From Sphingomonas sp. PP-CE-1G-424 (GTDB taxonomy: Bacteria > Pseudomonadota > Alphaproteobacteria > Sphingomonadales > Sphingomonadaceae): a DNA stretch of 64,000 nt. Below are positions 1 to 8,282 of the stretch, in pieces; the stretch's first letter is position 1; each line of letters begins with the position of its first letter. The position numbers and the translations under genes are program-made. Location: the NCBI RefSeq assembly GCF_004341085.1, contig NZ_SLXW01000002.1, forward strand, positions 124,001-188,000, given 5' to 3'. A model generated the notes under the pieces. It was given only the letters and a program-made list of their open reading frames with translations. It did no database searches and had not been told where the DNA came from.

Positions 1-1823
1 TGCAGGTCGCGGTCACGGGGCCGGATGGTCGCGTGACGCAGGCGGCGCGGACCGTCACCGTCGCGGCTGGCGCGAGCCATGTCGCGGTACCGGTGAGCGT
101 CGCCAATCCGCAGCGTTGGTTCCCTGCGGGCTATGGCGCACAGCCGCTTTATACCGTGAAGGCGACGCTGATCGACGGAACCACGACGATCGACACCGCG
201 CAGCGCCGTACCGGCCTGCGCACGGTCGAGTTGCGTCGCGACAAGGACGCGCAGGGGCGGGGCTTCGCGTTCGTCGTCAACGGTATTCCGGTGTTCGCCA
301 AGGGCGCGAACCTGATCCCGTTCGACATGTTTCCCGCGCGCGTGCCCGAAAGCCAGATCCGCACCGTCATGGCCGGCGCGCGCGACGCCAACATGAACAT
401 GATCCGCGTGTGGGGCGGTGGCTATTATCTCGACGACGCGTTCTACGACCTCGCCGATCAGATGGGCTTGATGGTGTGGCAGGACTTCATGTTCGGCGGC
501 GCCGTCACGCCCCCCGATCGCGACTTCCGCGAGACCGTCCGCATCGAGGCGGAGGAACAGGTCGACCGGCTCCAGGCGCATCCCTCGATCGTGCTGTGGT
601 CGGGCAATAACGAAGTGCTCAGCGGCTGGGCGAACTGGTCCGACCGGATCGCCTTCAAGAAGGCTGTCGGCGCGGACGAGCAGGAGCGGATCGGCGTCGG
701 CATGGCGGTGATCTTCGACCGCGTGCTGCGCGATGCTGCCGAACGCCGCGATCCCGATGCGGTCTATTGGCCGGGTTCGCCGAGCAACAATTACGAGGAC
801 AAGCCCGACATCGATGGCGATGGCGACCGGCATTACTGGGACGTCTGGGGCGGCAAGAAGCCGGTCGAGGCGTATCTCGACAGCTGCCCGCGCTTCATGT
901 CCGAATACGGGCTGCAGTCGATGCCCGAGATGAAGACGATCCGGACGTTCGCGACCGACGCCGACTTCTCGCCGACGTCGCCGGTGATGAAGGCGCACCA
1001 GAAGTTCCTCAAGGGCGAGGGCAACGACCGGCTGCTGTTCTACATCCGCGAGAAATACCGCGAGCCGCGCGACTTCGCCGAGTTCGTGTATCTGAGCCAG
1101 GTGATGCAGGCCGAGGGGATCGAACTCGCCGCGCTGCACCACCGCGCGTGCCGGCCCGTGACGATGGGGTCGCTGTTCTGGCAGATCAACGACGTCTGGC
1201 CGGGCGCGTCATGGGCGAGCATCGATTATTATGGCCGCTGGAAGGCGCTGCAATTCCGCGCTCGGCATTTCTATGCACCGCTGGCGATTGCCGCGGAGCG
1301 CAAGGATGGCGCGACCAAGGTGAGCTTGGTTTCGGACGCGACGGTGCCGACCGAGGCGGTGTGGCGGATGCGGACGCTCGACGTCGACGGGAAAGTTCTC
1401 GCGACGACCGAGACGCCGGCGACGTTGGCGCCGTTGTCCGCAACGGCGGTAGCGACGTTGCCCGATGCGACGCTGTTCGCGGGCGGCGATCCAGCGCGCA
1501 CGATCGCGGTGGCGGAGTTGCTCGTCGATGGCCGCGTGACGTCGCGCGTGCTGGTGTCGGCGGCGCCCAAGACGATGACACTGCCCGATCCAGGGCTGAC
1601 CGCGACATGGGAGACCAATCGCCTGACACTGACCGCGACCAAGCTGGCGCGCGCAGTCTGGCTCGATTTCGGCAAGGTCGAGGCGACGCCGTCGGACAAT
1701 GCGTTCGATCTGCTGCCGGGGGAGAGTGTTACGGTGACTGTTGCTTCGAAGGCGTCCGCGGCGGCGCTGAAGCGTGCCTTGTCGGTCCGGACATTGGCGG
1801 GTGTCGCGGCGGTGAAGTCGTGA
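1..1823 (+). CDS. GH2 beta-mannosidase (5' end outside window)
   Basis: C-terminal ~606 residues of a glycoside hydrolase family 2 beta-mannosidase; the frame is open to base 3, so the true start lies to the left. The GH2 acid/base motif GNNE has its Glu codon at 612-614 and the nucleophile motif SEYG its Glu codon at 903-905. The stretch FWQINDVWPGASW (about 1178-1217) followed by a tyrosine-rich segment is typical of exo-beta-mannosidases. A beta-sandwich tail follows. Family knowledge: such enzymes remove the beta-1,4-mannose at the N-glycan or mannan core. The next gene's upstream ATG overlaps this stop (TGATG), so the gene belongs to the downstream glycosidase operon. A GH2 galactosidase or glucuronidase is less likely because the motifs fit the mannosidase branch. 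Confidence 0.9.
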   Translation, partial: QVAVTGPDGRVTQAARTVTVAAGASHVAVPVSVANPQRWFPAGYGAQPLYTVKATLIDGTTTIDTAQRRTGLRTVELRRDKDAQGRGFAFVVNGIPVFAKGANLIPFDMFPARVPESQIRTVMAGARDANMNMIRVWGGGYYLDDAFYDLADQMGLMVWQDFMFGGAVTPPDRDFRETVRIEAEEQVDRLQAHPSIVLWSGNNEVLSGWANWSDRIAFKKAVGADEQERIGVGMAVIFDRVLRDAAERRDPDAVYWPGSPSNNYEDKPDIDGDGDRHYWDVWGGKKPVEAYLDSCPRFMSEYGLQSMPEMKTIRTFATDADFSPTSPVMKAHQKFLKGEGNDRLLFYIREKYREPRDFAEFVYLSQVMQAEGIELAALHHRACRPVTMGSLFWQINDVWPGASWASIDYYGRWKALQFRARHFYAPLAIAAERKDGATKVSLVSDATVPTEAVWRMRTLDVDGKVLATTETPATLAPLSATAVATLPDATLFAGGDPARTIAVAELLVDGRVTSRVLVSAAPKTMTLPDPGLTATWETNRLTLTATKLARAVWLDFGKVEATPSDNAFDLLPGESVTVTVASKASAAALKRALSVRTLAGVAAVKS

Positions 1824-1882
1824 TGCGCGATTACGCCCCCGCAGCCTCGTCGGCCCAGAGAGTTTGCGAGCATACCACCCCG

Positions 1883-1967
1883 CCGTCATCCCAGCGAACG
1901 CTGGGATCCAGAGTTACGGACGCCGCCGCCCGTGGCTGTGGATCCTGGGTCGAGCCCAGGATGACGG
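1883..1967. repeat. Repeat family B, copy 1 (palindromic, inside the 5' end of the GH3 gene)
   Basis: Imperfect palindrome: the left arm carries CGTCATCCCAGCGAACGCTG, the right arm ends in CCTGGGTCGAGCCCAGGATG. A near-identical copy is at 29941-30024. It lies between an ATG coupled to the GH2 stop (1823) and the GH3 signal peptide, and is open in the GH3 frame. Confidence 0.85.
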
Positions 1968-4546
1968 ATGGGGGGGGAGGGCGCCTCTCGACCAGGCTTG
2001 CTCGTCTAGCATTTGTGCCGGGGCTGTTGCTCGCGTCGTCAGCGCTTGCGCAAACCGTCGATCCGGCGGTGCGGGGCATGACGCTCGACGAGAAGGCGGC
2101 GCAGTTGCAGAGCGTCGCGCCGGCGATCCCGCGGCTGAATTTGCCCGCGTATGATTACTGGAACGAGGGGCTGCACGGCCTCGCGCGCAACGGCGTCGCA
2201 ACGGTGTTCCCGCAGGCGATCGCGCTGGCCGCGACGTGGGACGAGGCGCTGCTGCGGCGGGTCGGCGATGTCGTGTCGACCGAGGCGCGCGCGAAGTCCA
2301 ACGCGCTGCCGGCGGGGGACCGGACGCGCTATCAGGGGCTGACGATCTGGTCGCCCAACATCAACATCTTCCGCGATCCGCGTTGGGGTCGTGGGCAGGA
2401 GACCTATGGCGAGGATCCGTACCTGACGGGCAGGCTCGGCGTCGCGTTCATCGGCGGGTTGCAGGGGCCCGACCTCGCGCACCCGAAGGTGATCGGTACG
2501 CCCAAGCATCTTGCCGCGCATAGCGGACCCGAGGCGGGGCGCGACGGGTTCGACGTCGATATCTCGCCGCATGATCGCGAGGCGACGTTCCTGCCTGCGT
2601 TCCGGCTTGCGCTGACCGAGGGCAAGGCGCTGTCGACGATGTGCGCGTATAACGCGATCCACGGCGTGCCGGTGTGTGCGTCGGAGCCGTTGCTGACCGA
2701 GACCGTGCGGAAGCAATGGGGCTTCAAGGGGCTGATCGTGTCCGACTGCGATGCGATCGGGAATATCTCGAACTACCATTATTATCGGCCCGATACTGCG
2801 AGCGGATCGGCGGCGGCGATTGCCGCGGGCATGGATTTCAACTGCGGGAAGACCTACGCGGCGCTCGGCGATGCGGTGCGGCGCGGGCTGGTGCCCGAGG
2901 CGACGCTCGACGCGAGCCTGACGCGGACGTTCGCGGTGCGGCGGATGCTCGGCGGGGCGTTCGGCGCGACGAGCCCGTGGGACAGGATCAAGCCGACTGA
3001 GTTCGACACGCCGGCGCACCGCGCGCTGGCGCTGGAGGCGGCGCGGAAGGCGATGGTGCTGGTCCAGAACAACGGCGTGCTGCCGCTGAAGCCGTCGGCG
3101 AAGATCGCGGTGATCGGGCCGAATGCCGACAGCGTCGACGTGCTTGAGGCGAATTATCACGGCACGGCCGCGGCGCCGATCACGCCACTGGCGGCGCTGC
3201 GCACATCGTTTGCGGGCGTGCGGTACGCACAAGGGTCGAGTATCGCCGAGGGCGTGCCCGTGCCGGTACCCGACACAGCGCTGTCGTTACGCGGCGAGTA
3301 TTTCCGGCGGAGCAATTTCACCGGCACGTCAGTGGTACGCGCCGACCGGCTGATCGACTTCGACTGGGACCGCACTGCGCCCGCCCCGGGGATCGATCCT
3401 GCCACGTTCTCGGTGCGCTGGAGCGGCACGATCACCGCGCCGGCTGCCGGCGAGTATGTGTTCCGGCTCGACGTGCCGCGCTGCTTCGACTGCAAGGGGC
3501 ATGATCCGTCGCGGCTGTGGATCGACGACAAGTTGGTCGCTGACGACGACGGCAGCGGGAAGAACGTCGAGGCGGCTGTGACGCTGGCGGCGGGCCCGCA
3601 TGCGATCCGCGTCGAGCTTGCGCATAGCGGTGAGGATCAGGGGCTGCGGCTGACCTGGACCGCGCCTGCCGATGCGCAGGTCGCCGAGGCGGTTGCTGCC
3701 GCTAAGGAGGCGGATGCGATCGTCGCGTTCGTTGGGTTGTCGCCCGCGGTCGAGGGTGAGGCGTTGCAGATCGAGGTCGCCGGATTCTCGGGCGGCGATC
3801 GGACCGATATCGGGCTTCCGGCGGCGCAAGTTCGGCTGCTCGAAGCGGCCAAGGCGACCGGCAAGCCGCTGGTGGTCGTGCTGATGACCGGCAGCGCGGT
3901 CGCGATGACCTGGGCGAAGGCGCATGCCGATGCGATTCTAGTCGGCTGGTATCCAGGGCAGGCTGGCGGGCAGGCGATCGCCGATACGCTGGTTGGCAGG
4001 AGCAATCCGGGCGGGCGACTGCCGGTGACGTTTTACGCCAAGACGCGCGATCTGCCCGCGTTCATCGACTACAACATGCGTGAGCGGACCTATCGCTACT
4101 TCACCGGTACGCCGCTGTGGGGCTTCGGGCACGGGCTGAGCTATACGCAGTTCGCCTATGCCGCGCCCAAACTCGCGCGCAGCACCATCGCGGCGGGAGA
4201 GAGCGTCACCGTCGAGGTGCCGGTGCGCAACACCGGCAAGGTTGCGGGCGACGAGGTGGTGCAGGCGTATCTCGTGCCGCCCGAGCCGGCGGTGAAGCCG
4301 CGCTTCAACGATCCCGTGCTGCAACGGCAGCTCGTCGGGTTCAGGCGCCAGACAGTGAAGCCGGGCCAGACGGCACGCGTGGCATTTACGATCGATCCTC
4401 GCGGCATGAGCAGCGTCGATGCGGCGGGAACGCGTCGCGTCGTACCGGGCGAATACCGGCTGCATATCGGTGGCGGCCAGCCCGGCGACGGACCGGGTGT
4501 CGATACCGTCTTCACCGTGACGGGAACGCAGGATTTGCCGAAATGA
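1961..4546 (+). CDS. GH3 beta-xylosidase/beta-glucosidase with PA14 domain
   Basis: Secreted family 3 glycoside hydrolase of ~861 residues. Order: Sec signal peptide (RLARLAFVPGLLLASSALA), GH3 TIM barrel, GH3 alpha/beta domain split by a PA14 carbohydrate-binding insertion (about 3280-3670), then a fibronectin-III-like C-terminal domain. The nucleophile motif reads SDCD, with the Asp codon at 2744-2746; SDCD is characteristic of the beta-xylosidase branch. Inference: it could remove core beta-1,2-xylose from plant N-glycans. Start choice: ATG 1961 puts the signal peptide at the N terminus; this ATG lies in the right arm of a palindromic repeat. An in-frame ATG at 1823, overlapping the GH2 stop, would add 46 residues encoded mostly by the repeat. 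The stop overlaps the GH125 start (ATGA). Confidence 0.88.
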   Translation: MTDGGGGRLSTRLARLAFVPGLLLASSALAQTVDPAVRGMTLDEKAAQLQSVAPAIPRLNLPAYDYWNEGLHGLARNGVATVFPQAIALAATWDEALLRRVGDVVSTEARAKSNALPAGDRTRYQGLTIWSPNINIFRDPRWGRGQETYGEDPYLTGRLGVAFIGGLQGPDLAHPKVIGTPKHLAAHSGPEAGRDGFDVDISPHDREATFLPAFRLALTEGKALSTMCAYNAIHGVPVCASEPLLTETVRKQWGFKGLIVSDCDAIGNISNYHYYRPDTASGSAAAIAAGMDFNCGKTYAALGDAVRRGLVPEATLDASLTRTFAVRRMLGGAFGATSPWDRIKPTEFDTPAHRALALEAARKAMVLVQNNGVLPLKPSAKIAVIGPNADSVDVLEANYHGTAAAPITPLAALRTSFAGVRYAQGSSIAEGVPVPVPDTALSLRGEYFRRSNFTGTSVVRADRLIDFDWDRTAPAPGIDPATFSVRWSGTITAPAAGEYVFRLDVPRCFDCKGHDPSRLWIDDKLVADDDGSGKNVEAAVTLAAGPHAIRVELAHSGEDQGLRLTWTAPADAQVAEAVAAAKEADAIVAFVGLSPAVEGEALQIEVAGFSGGDRTDIGLPAAQVRLLEAAKATGKPLVVVLMTGSAVAMTWAKAHADAILVGWYPGQAGGQAIADTLVGRSNPGGRLPVTFYAKTRDLPAFIDYNMRERTYRYFTGTPLWGFGHGLSYTQFAYAAPKLARSTIAAGESVTVEVPVRNTGKVAGDEVVQAYLVPPEPAVKPRFNDPVLQRQLVGFRRQTVKPGQTARVAFTIDPRGMSSVDAAGTRRVVPGEYRLHIGGGQPGDGPGVDTVFTVTGTQDLPK

Positions 4547-5976
4547 TCGACCGCCGTTCGCTGATCGCCGGTGCTGCGGCGCTGGGGCTTGCGGGACCGC
4601 TGCGGGCGGCCGCACCGTCGCTCGTCAGCAAGCGCCCGAAGCTTGGCGATCGTCGCTTCACCAGCCGCGCGGTCGAGGCAGAGATCGCGCGTGTGTCGGC
4701 GAAGATCGGCGATCCGGAACTCGCCTGGATGTTCGGCAATTGCTATCCGAACACGCTCGATACGACGGTGTTCATGGGCGCGGTCGACGGCAAGCCCGAT
4801 GCGTTCGTGATCACCGGCGATATCGACTGCATGTGGCTGCGCGACAGCTCGGCGCAGGTCCATCCGTATCTGCCGCTGGCAAAGCGCGACCCGGCGCTGC
4901 GGACGTTGTTCCGCGGGCTGATCGCGCGGCAGGCGCGGTGCATCCTGATCGACCCCTATGCCAACGCGTTCATGCACGACCCGTCGGCGAAGACCAATCT
5001 GAGCTGGTCGCTGACCGACGACACGGTGATGAAGCCGGGTGTCGGCGAGCGCAAATGGGAGGTGGATTCGCTCTGCTACCCGATGTGGATCGCGCACGCC
5101 TATTGGCAGGCGACCGGCGATACCGCGCCGTTCGACGCGCTGTGGGCCGACGGCGCGCGCGCGTCGATCCGGACGTTCCGCGAGCAGCAGCGCAAGGACG
5201 GGCCGGGGCCGTATCGCTTCCGCCGGTCGTCACCGATCGTCGGCGAGAGCATGGCGCTCGACGGCTATGGTCCGCCGTCGCGACCAGTCGGACTGATCCA
5301 TTGCGGGTTCCGGCCTTCTGACGATGCGTGCGTGCTCCCGTTCCTGATCCCGTCGAACATCTTCGCGGTCCGCGCGCTGCGGCAACTGGCGGAACTCGCG
5401 ACGCGCGCACGGCCCGACGCGGCGCTGGCGGCGGATGCGTCTGCGCTGGCGGACGAGGTCGAGGCGGCGTTGCGGCTGCACGGCATGACCAAGGGGCCCG
5501 ACGGCCAGCCGGTCTGGGCGTATGAGGTCGACGGCTATGGCAACGCGATCTTCATGGACGACGCGAACGTGCCGAGCCTGTCGGGGCTGGCGTATCTCGG
5601 TGCGGTGAAGGCCGACGATCCGCTCTGGCGGCGCACTGCCGCGCGCGCGTGGAGCAAGGACAACGCGTATTTCTTCACCGGCAAGGCGGCGGAGGGGATT
5701 GGCAGTCCGCATACGGGCTTGCGCGAGATCTGGCCGATGTCGATCGTGATGCACGCGTTGAATGCGCTCGAGACCGGTGACGACGCGACCGTCGCGCGGT
5801 CGCTCGCCGCGTTGCAGACGACGCATGGCGGCACCGGGTTCATGCACGAATCCTTCAACCAGGACGACGGCGCGAAATTTACTCGCGCCTGGTTCGCCTG
5901 GGCCAACGGGCTGTTCGGCGAACTGATCGTCGACATCGCCGCCAAACGTCCCGCCCTTCTCGGAGTCCGCGCATGA
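4543..5976 (+). CDS. GH125 exo-alpha-1,6-mannosidase
   Basis: 477-residue protein of the GH125 (former DUF1237) family, metal-independent exo-alpha-1,6-mannosidases. The N terminus MIDRRSLIAGAAALGLAG looks like a Tat-type signal peptide (twin Arg, hydrophobic core), so the enzyme should be periplasmic. Conserved blocks include FGNCYPNTLDTTV (about residue 65) and GDIDCMWLRDS (about residue 92), plus a C-terminal HESFN followed by FAWANGLFGE, all typical of the alpha/alpha-barrel fold. Start ATG 4543 overlaps the GH3 stop by 4 bp and its TGA overlaps the GH92 ATG by 4 bp, so it is translationally coupled on both sides. Family knowledge: removes the alpha-1,6-linked core mannose of N-glycans after GH92 enzymes have trimmed the antennae. 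Confidence 0.92.
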   Translation: MIDRRSLIAGAAALGLAGPLRAAAPSLVSKRPKLGDRRFTSRAVEAEIARVSAKIGDPELAWMFGNCYPNTLDTTVFMGAVDGKPDAFVITGDIDCMWLRDSSAQVHPYLPLAKRDPALRTLFRGLIARQARCILIDPYANAFMHDPSAKTNLSWSLTDDTVMKPGVGERKWEVDSLCYPMWIAHAYWQATGDTAPFDALWADGARASIRTFREQQRKDGPGPYRFRRSSPIVGESMALDGYGPPSRPVGLIHCGFRPSDDACVLPFLIPSNIFAVRALRQLAELATRARPDAALAADASALADEVEAALRLHGMTKGPDGQPVWAYEVDGYGNAIFMDDANVPSLSGLAYLGAVKADDPLWRRTAARAWSKDNAYFFTGKAAEGIGSPHTGLREIWPMSIVMHALNALETGDDATVARSLAALQTTHGGTGFMHESFNQDDGAKFTRAWFAWANGLFGELIVDIAAKRPALLGVRA

Positions 5977-8282
5977 TCTCCCGCCGTATGCTCCTCGCCG
6001 GTAGCGGCGCGCTCGCGCTGACCGCGCGCGCGACCTTCGCCGCCTCGCCGCGCACGACCACCGCGCCCGATCTGTTCGTCGGCACCGGTGGCCACGGCCA
6101 CACCTATCCAGGTGCGACGTTGCCGTTCGGGATGGTGCAGCTCAGCCCCGATACCGATGTCGAGCGCTGGGATGCGTGCTCGGGGTATCACCGCACCGAC
6201 ACGTCGATCATCGGGTTCAGCCATACGCATCTGTCGGGCACCGGGATCGGCGACATGCTCGACGTGCTGGTGGTGCCGACGCGCGGTCCGGTCCAGCTGA
6301 CCCCCGGCACGCTCGAAGATCCCGGTGCGGGCTATCGCCAGCGGTTTTCCGATGAGCATGCGGAGCCCGGTTACTACCGTGTGGCCTTGGAAACGGGTGT
6401 CCGCGCGGAGCTTACCGTCACCGAGCGGACCGGCATTCAGCGCCATGTCTTCCCGCGCGGCGCGGGGCATGTCCTGATCGATATGTCGCACCTGATCCTC
6501 GACGAGTCCGACCGGGGCGTGCTGATCGACGAGGCGTCGCTGGCGATCGACGACAGCGGTACGCTGACCGGCAGCCGCCGCGTGTTCCGCTGGGCCAAGG
6601 GGCGCCGCATCCACTTCGCGATGCAGGTGTCGCGCAAGCCCGACCGCATCGTGTTCTACGGCGATGGCGACGTCGCGCAATCTGACGGCGCGCGCGGTGT
6701 CGCGGGCAAGCGCGTGAAGGCGGTGCTGCACTATGACGACGCCGGTGCCGCGCCGATCGTGATCCGCACCGGCATCTCCGGGGTCGACGTCGCCGGCGCG
6801 CGCGCGAACCTCGCCGCCGAGGCCCGGCACTGGGACTTCGACCGGTACCATGCGCAGGCCGCCAAGCGCTGGGCGCCGGCGCTCGCCGCGGTCACCGTCG
6901 AGGGCGGGACGCCGGCGCAGCGCACGATCATGGCGAGCGCGCTGTACCATGCGCAGCTTGCGCCGACCTTGTTCTCCGATGTCGACGGGCGGTATCTCGG
7001 CCTCGACAAACAGGTGCACAGGCTGTCGGGCAAGGATCGCGCGTACAGCACCTATTCGATGTGGGACACGTACCGCGCGCTGCATCCGCTGCTGACGTTG
7101 ATCGAGCCCAAGCGGACCGCCGAGCTGGTCGGCGACCTGATCCGCCAGACGCAGCAGAGCCGCTATGGCCCGCCCGTCTGGCCGCTGCAGGGGATCGAAA
7201 CCGGGTGCATGATCGGCTGGCATTCGGTGTCGGTGATGGCGGAGGCCCGCGCGAAGGGCGTGCGCGCCGATTATGCGGCGGCGTGGCCGAACGTCCGTCG
7301 TCGTTCGTTCGATTTCGCGATGCCGGATCTCGACAACAGCCTCGGGATCGAACCCTATGATACGATCGGCTATGTTCCCGCCGACAAGGTGTTCGAGGGG
7401 GTCTCGCGTACGCTCGAATATGCGTATGACGATTACGCCTCGGCGCACCTGGCCGATGCGGCGGGAGCGACCGCCGATGCCGCACGACTCCGCAAGCGCA
7501 GCGGCAATTGGCGGAACGTGTTCGACAGCACGATAAACTTCGCGCGACCCAAGCGCGAAGACGGGACATGGATCGAACCGTATGATCCCGTCGCGCTTGG
7601 CCATTCCGCGACGTGGCGTGACTATACCGAGAGCAATAGCTGGCAGGCGACGTTCCTCAACCAGCACGACGTCTACGGCCTGATCGCGGCGATGGGCGGC
7701 GATGCGAAGTTCGAGGCCAAGCTCGATGCGTTGTTCACCGCGTCGTCGGTCCTGCCGAAGGATGCGCCGCCCGACATCAGCGGTCTGGTGGGTCAGTATG
7801 CGCACGGCAACGAACCCAGCCATCACGTCGCGTATATGTACGCCTATTGCGGCGCGGCGTGGAAGACGCAAGGCATGGTCCGGCGACTGCTGACCGAGAT
7901 GTACAAGGATGCGCCCGACGGCATTATCGGCAACGACGATTGCGGGCAGATGAGCGCGTGGTTCGTGCTGAGCGCGCTCGGGCTGTACCCGGTCGATCCA
8001 GTAAGCGCGAACTATGTGCTGGGCTCGCCGCTGTTCGACCGGGCGGAGATGCGCGTCGGCAACGGCAGGACGCTGGTTGTCGAGGCACGCGGCAATGCGC
8101 CCGACCGCCCGTACGTCCAGTCGGTGACGTGGAACCGCAAGCCGTGGACGAAGAGCTGGATCGCGCATGCCGATATCGTTCGCGGCGGGCGGCTCGTGTT
8201 CGAGATGGGCGACAAGCCCAACCGCAATTTTGGCCGCGCGCCTGCCGACCGGCCGCCAGCAACCACCGGAGTTTCGCGATGA
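5973..8282 (+). CDS. GH92 alpha-mannosidase
   Basis: 769-residue GH92 enzyme, a calcium-dependent exo-alpha-mannosidase family acting mainly on alpha-1,2 and alpha-1,3 linkages of high-mannose glycans. An RR-type signal peptide (MISRRMLLAGSGALALTARA) precedes the mature protein. Family landmarks: GTGGHGHTYPGATLPFGM near residues 37-54, GNEPSHHVAY near 611-620 and GNDDCGQMSAWF near 653-664; the last two carry the catalytic/metal region. The gene overlaps its neighbours by ATGA at both ends. Length fits the family (700-780 residues). The exact linkage cannot be read from sequence. Confidence 0.93.
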   Translation: MISRRMLLAGSGALALTARATFAASPRTTTAPDLFVGTGGHGHTYPGATLPFGMVQLSPDTDVERWDACSGYHRTDTSIIGFSHTHLSGTGIGDMLDVLVVPTRGPVQLTPGTLEDPGAGYRQRFSDEHAEPGYYRVALETGVRAELTVTERTGIQRHVFPRGAGHVLIDMSHLILDESDRGVLIDEASLAIDDSGTLTGSRRVFRWAKGRRIHFAMQVSRKPDRIVFYGDGDVAQSDGARGVAGKRVKAVLHYDDAGAAPIVIRTGISGVDVAGARANLAAEARHWDFDRYHAQAAKRWAPALAAVTVEGGTPAQRTIMASALYHAQLAPTLFSDVDGRYLGLDKQVHRLSGKDRAYSTYSMWDTYRALHPLLTLIEPKRTAELVGDLIRQTQQSRYGPPVWPLQGIETGCMIGWHSVSVMAEARAKGVRADYAAAWPNVRRRSFDFAMPDLDNSLGIEPYDTIGYVPADKVFEGVSRTLEYAYDDYASAHLADAAGATADAARLRKRSGNWRNVFDSTINFARPKREDGTWIEPYDPVALGHSATWRDYTESNSWQATFLNQHDVYGLIAAMGGDAKFEAKLDALFTASSVLPKDAPPDISGLVGQYAHGNEPSHHVAYMYAYCGAAWKTQGMVRRLLTEMYKDAPDGIIGNDDCGQMSAWFVLSALGLYPVDPVSANYVLGSPLFDRAEMRVGNGRTLVVEARGNAPDRPYVQSVTWNRKPWTKSWIAHADIVRGGRLVFEMGDKPNRNFGRAPADRPPATTGVSR

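Noticed and set aside
767..1960. Very long open frame joining the GH2 region and the GH3 gene (about 1260 codons)
   Set aside because: The part before 1823 is the out-of-frame shadow of the GH2 gene; its translation is Arg-rich and unlike any protein family.
5535..8168. Antisense open frame of 877 codons under the GH125/GH92 genes
   Set aside because: It is a high-GC shadow: the plus strand encodes complete, motif-bearing GH125 and GH92 enzymes, and the antisense product is His/Arg/Asp-rich without domains.
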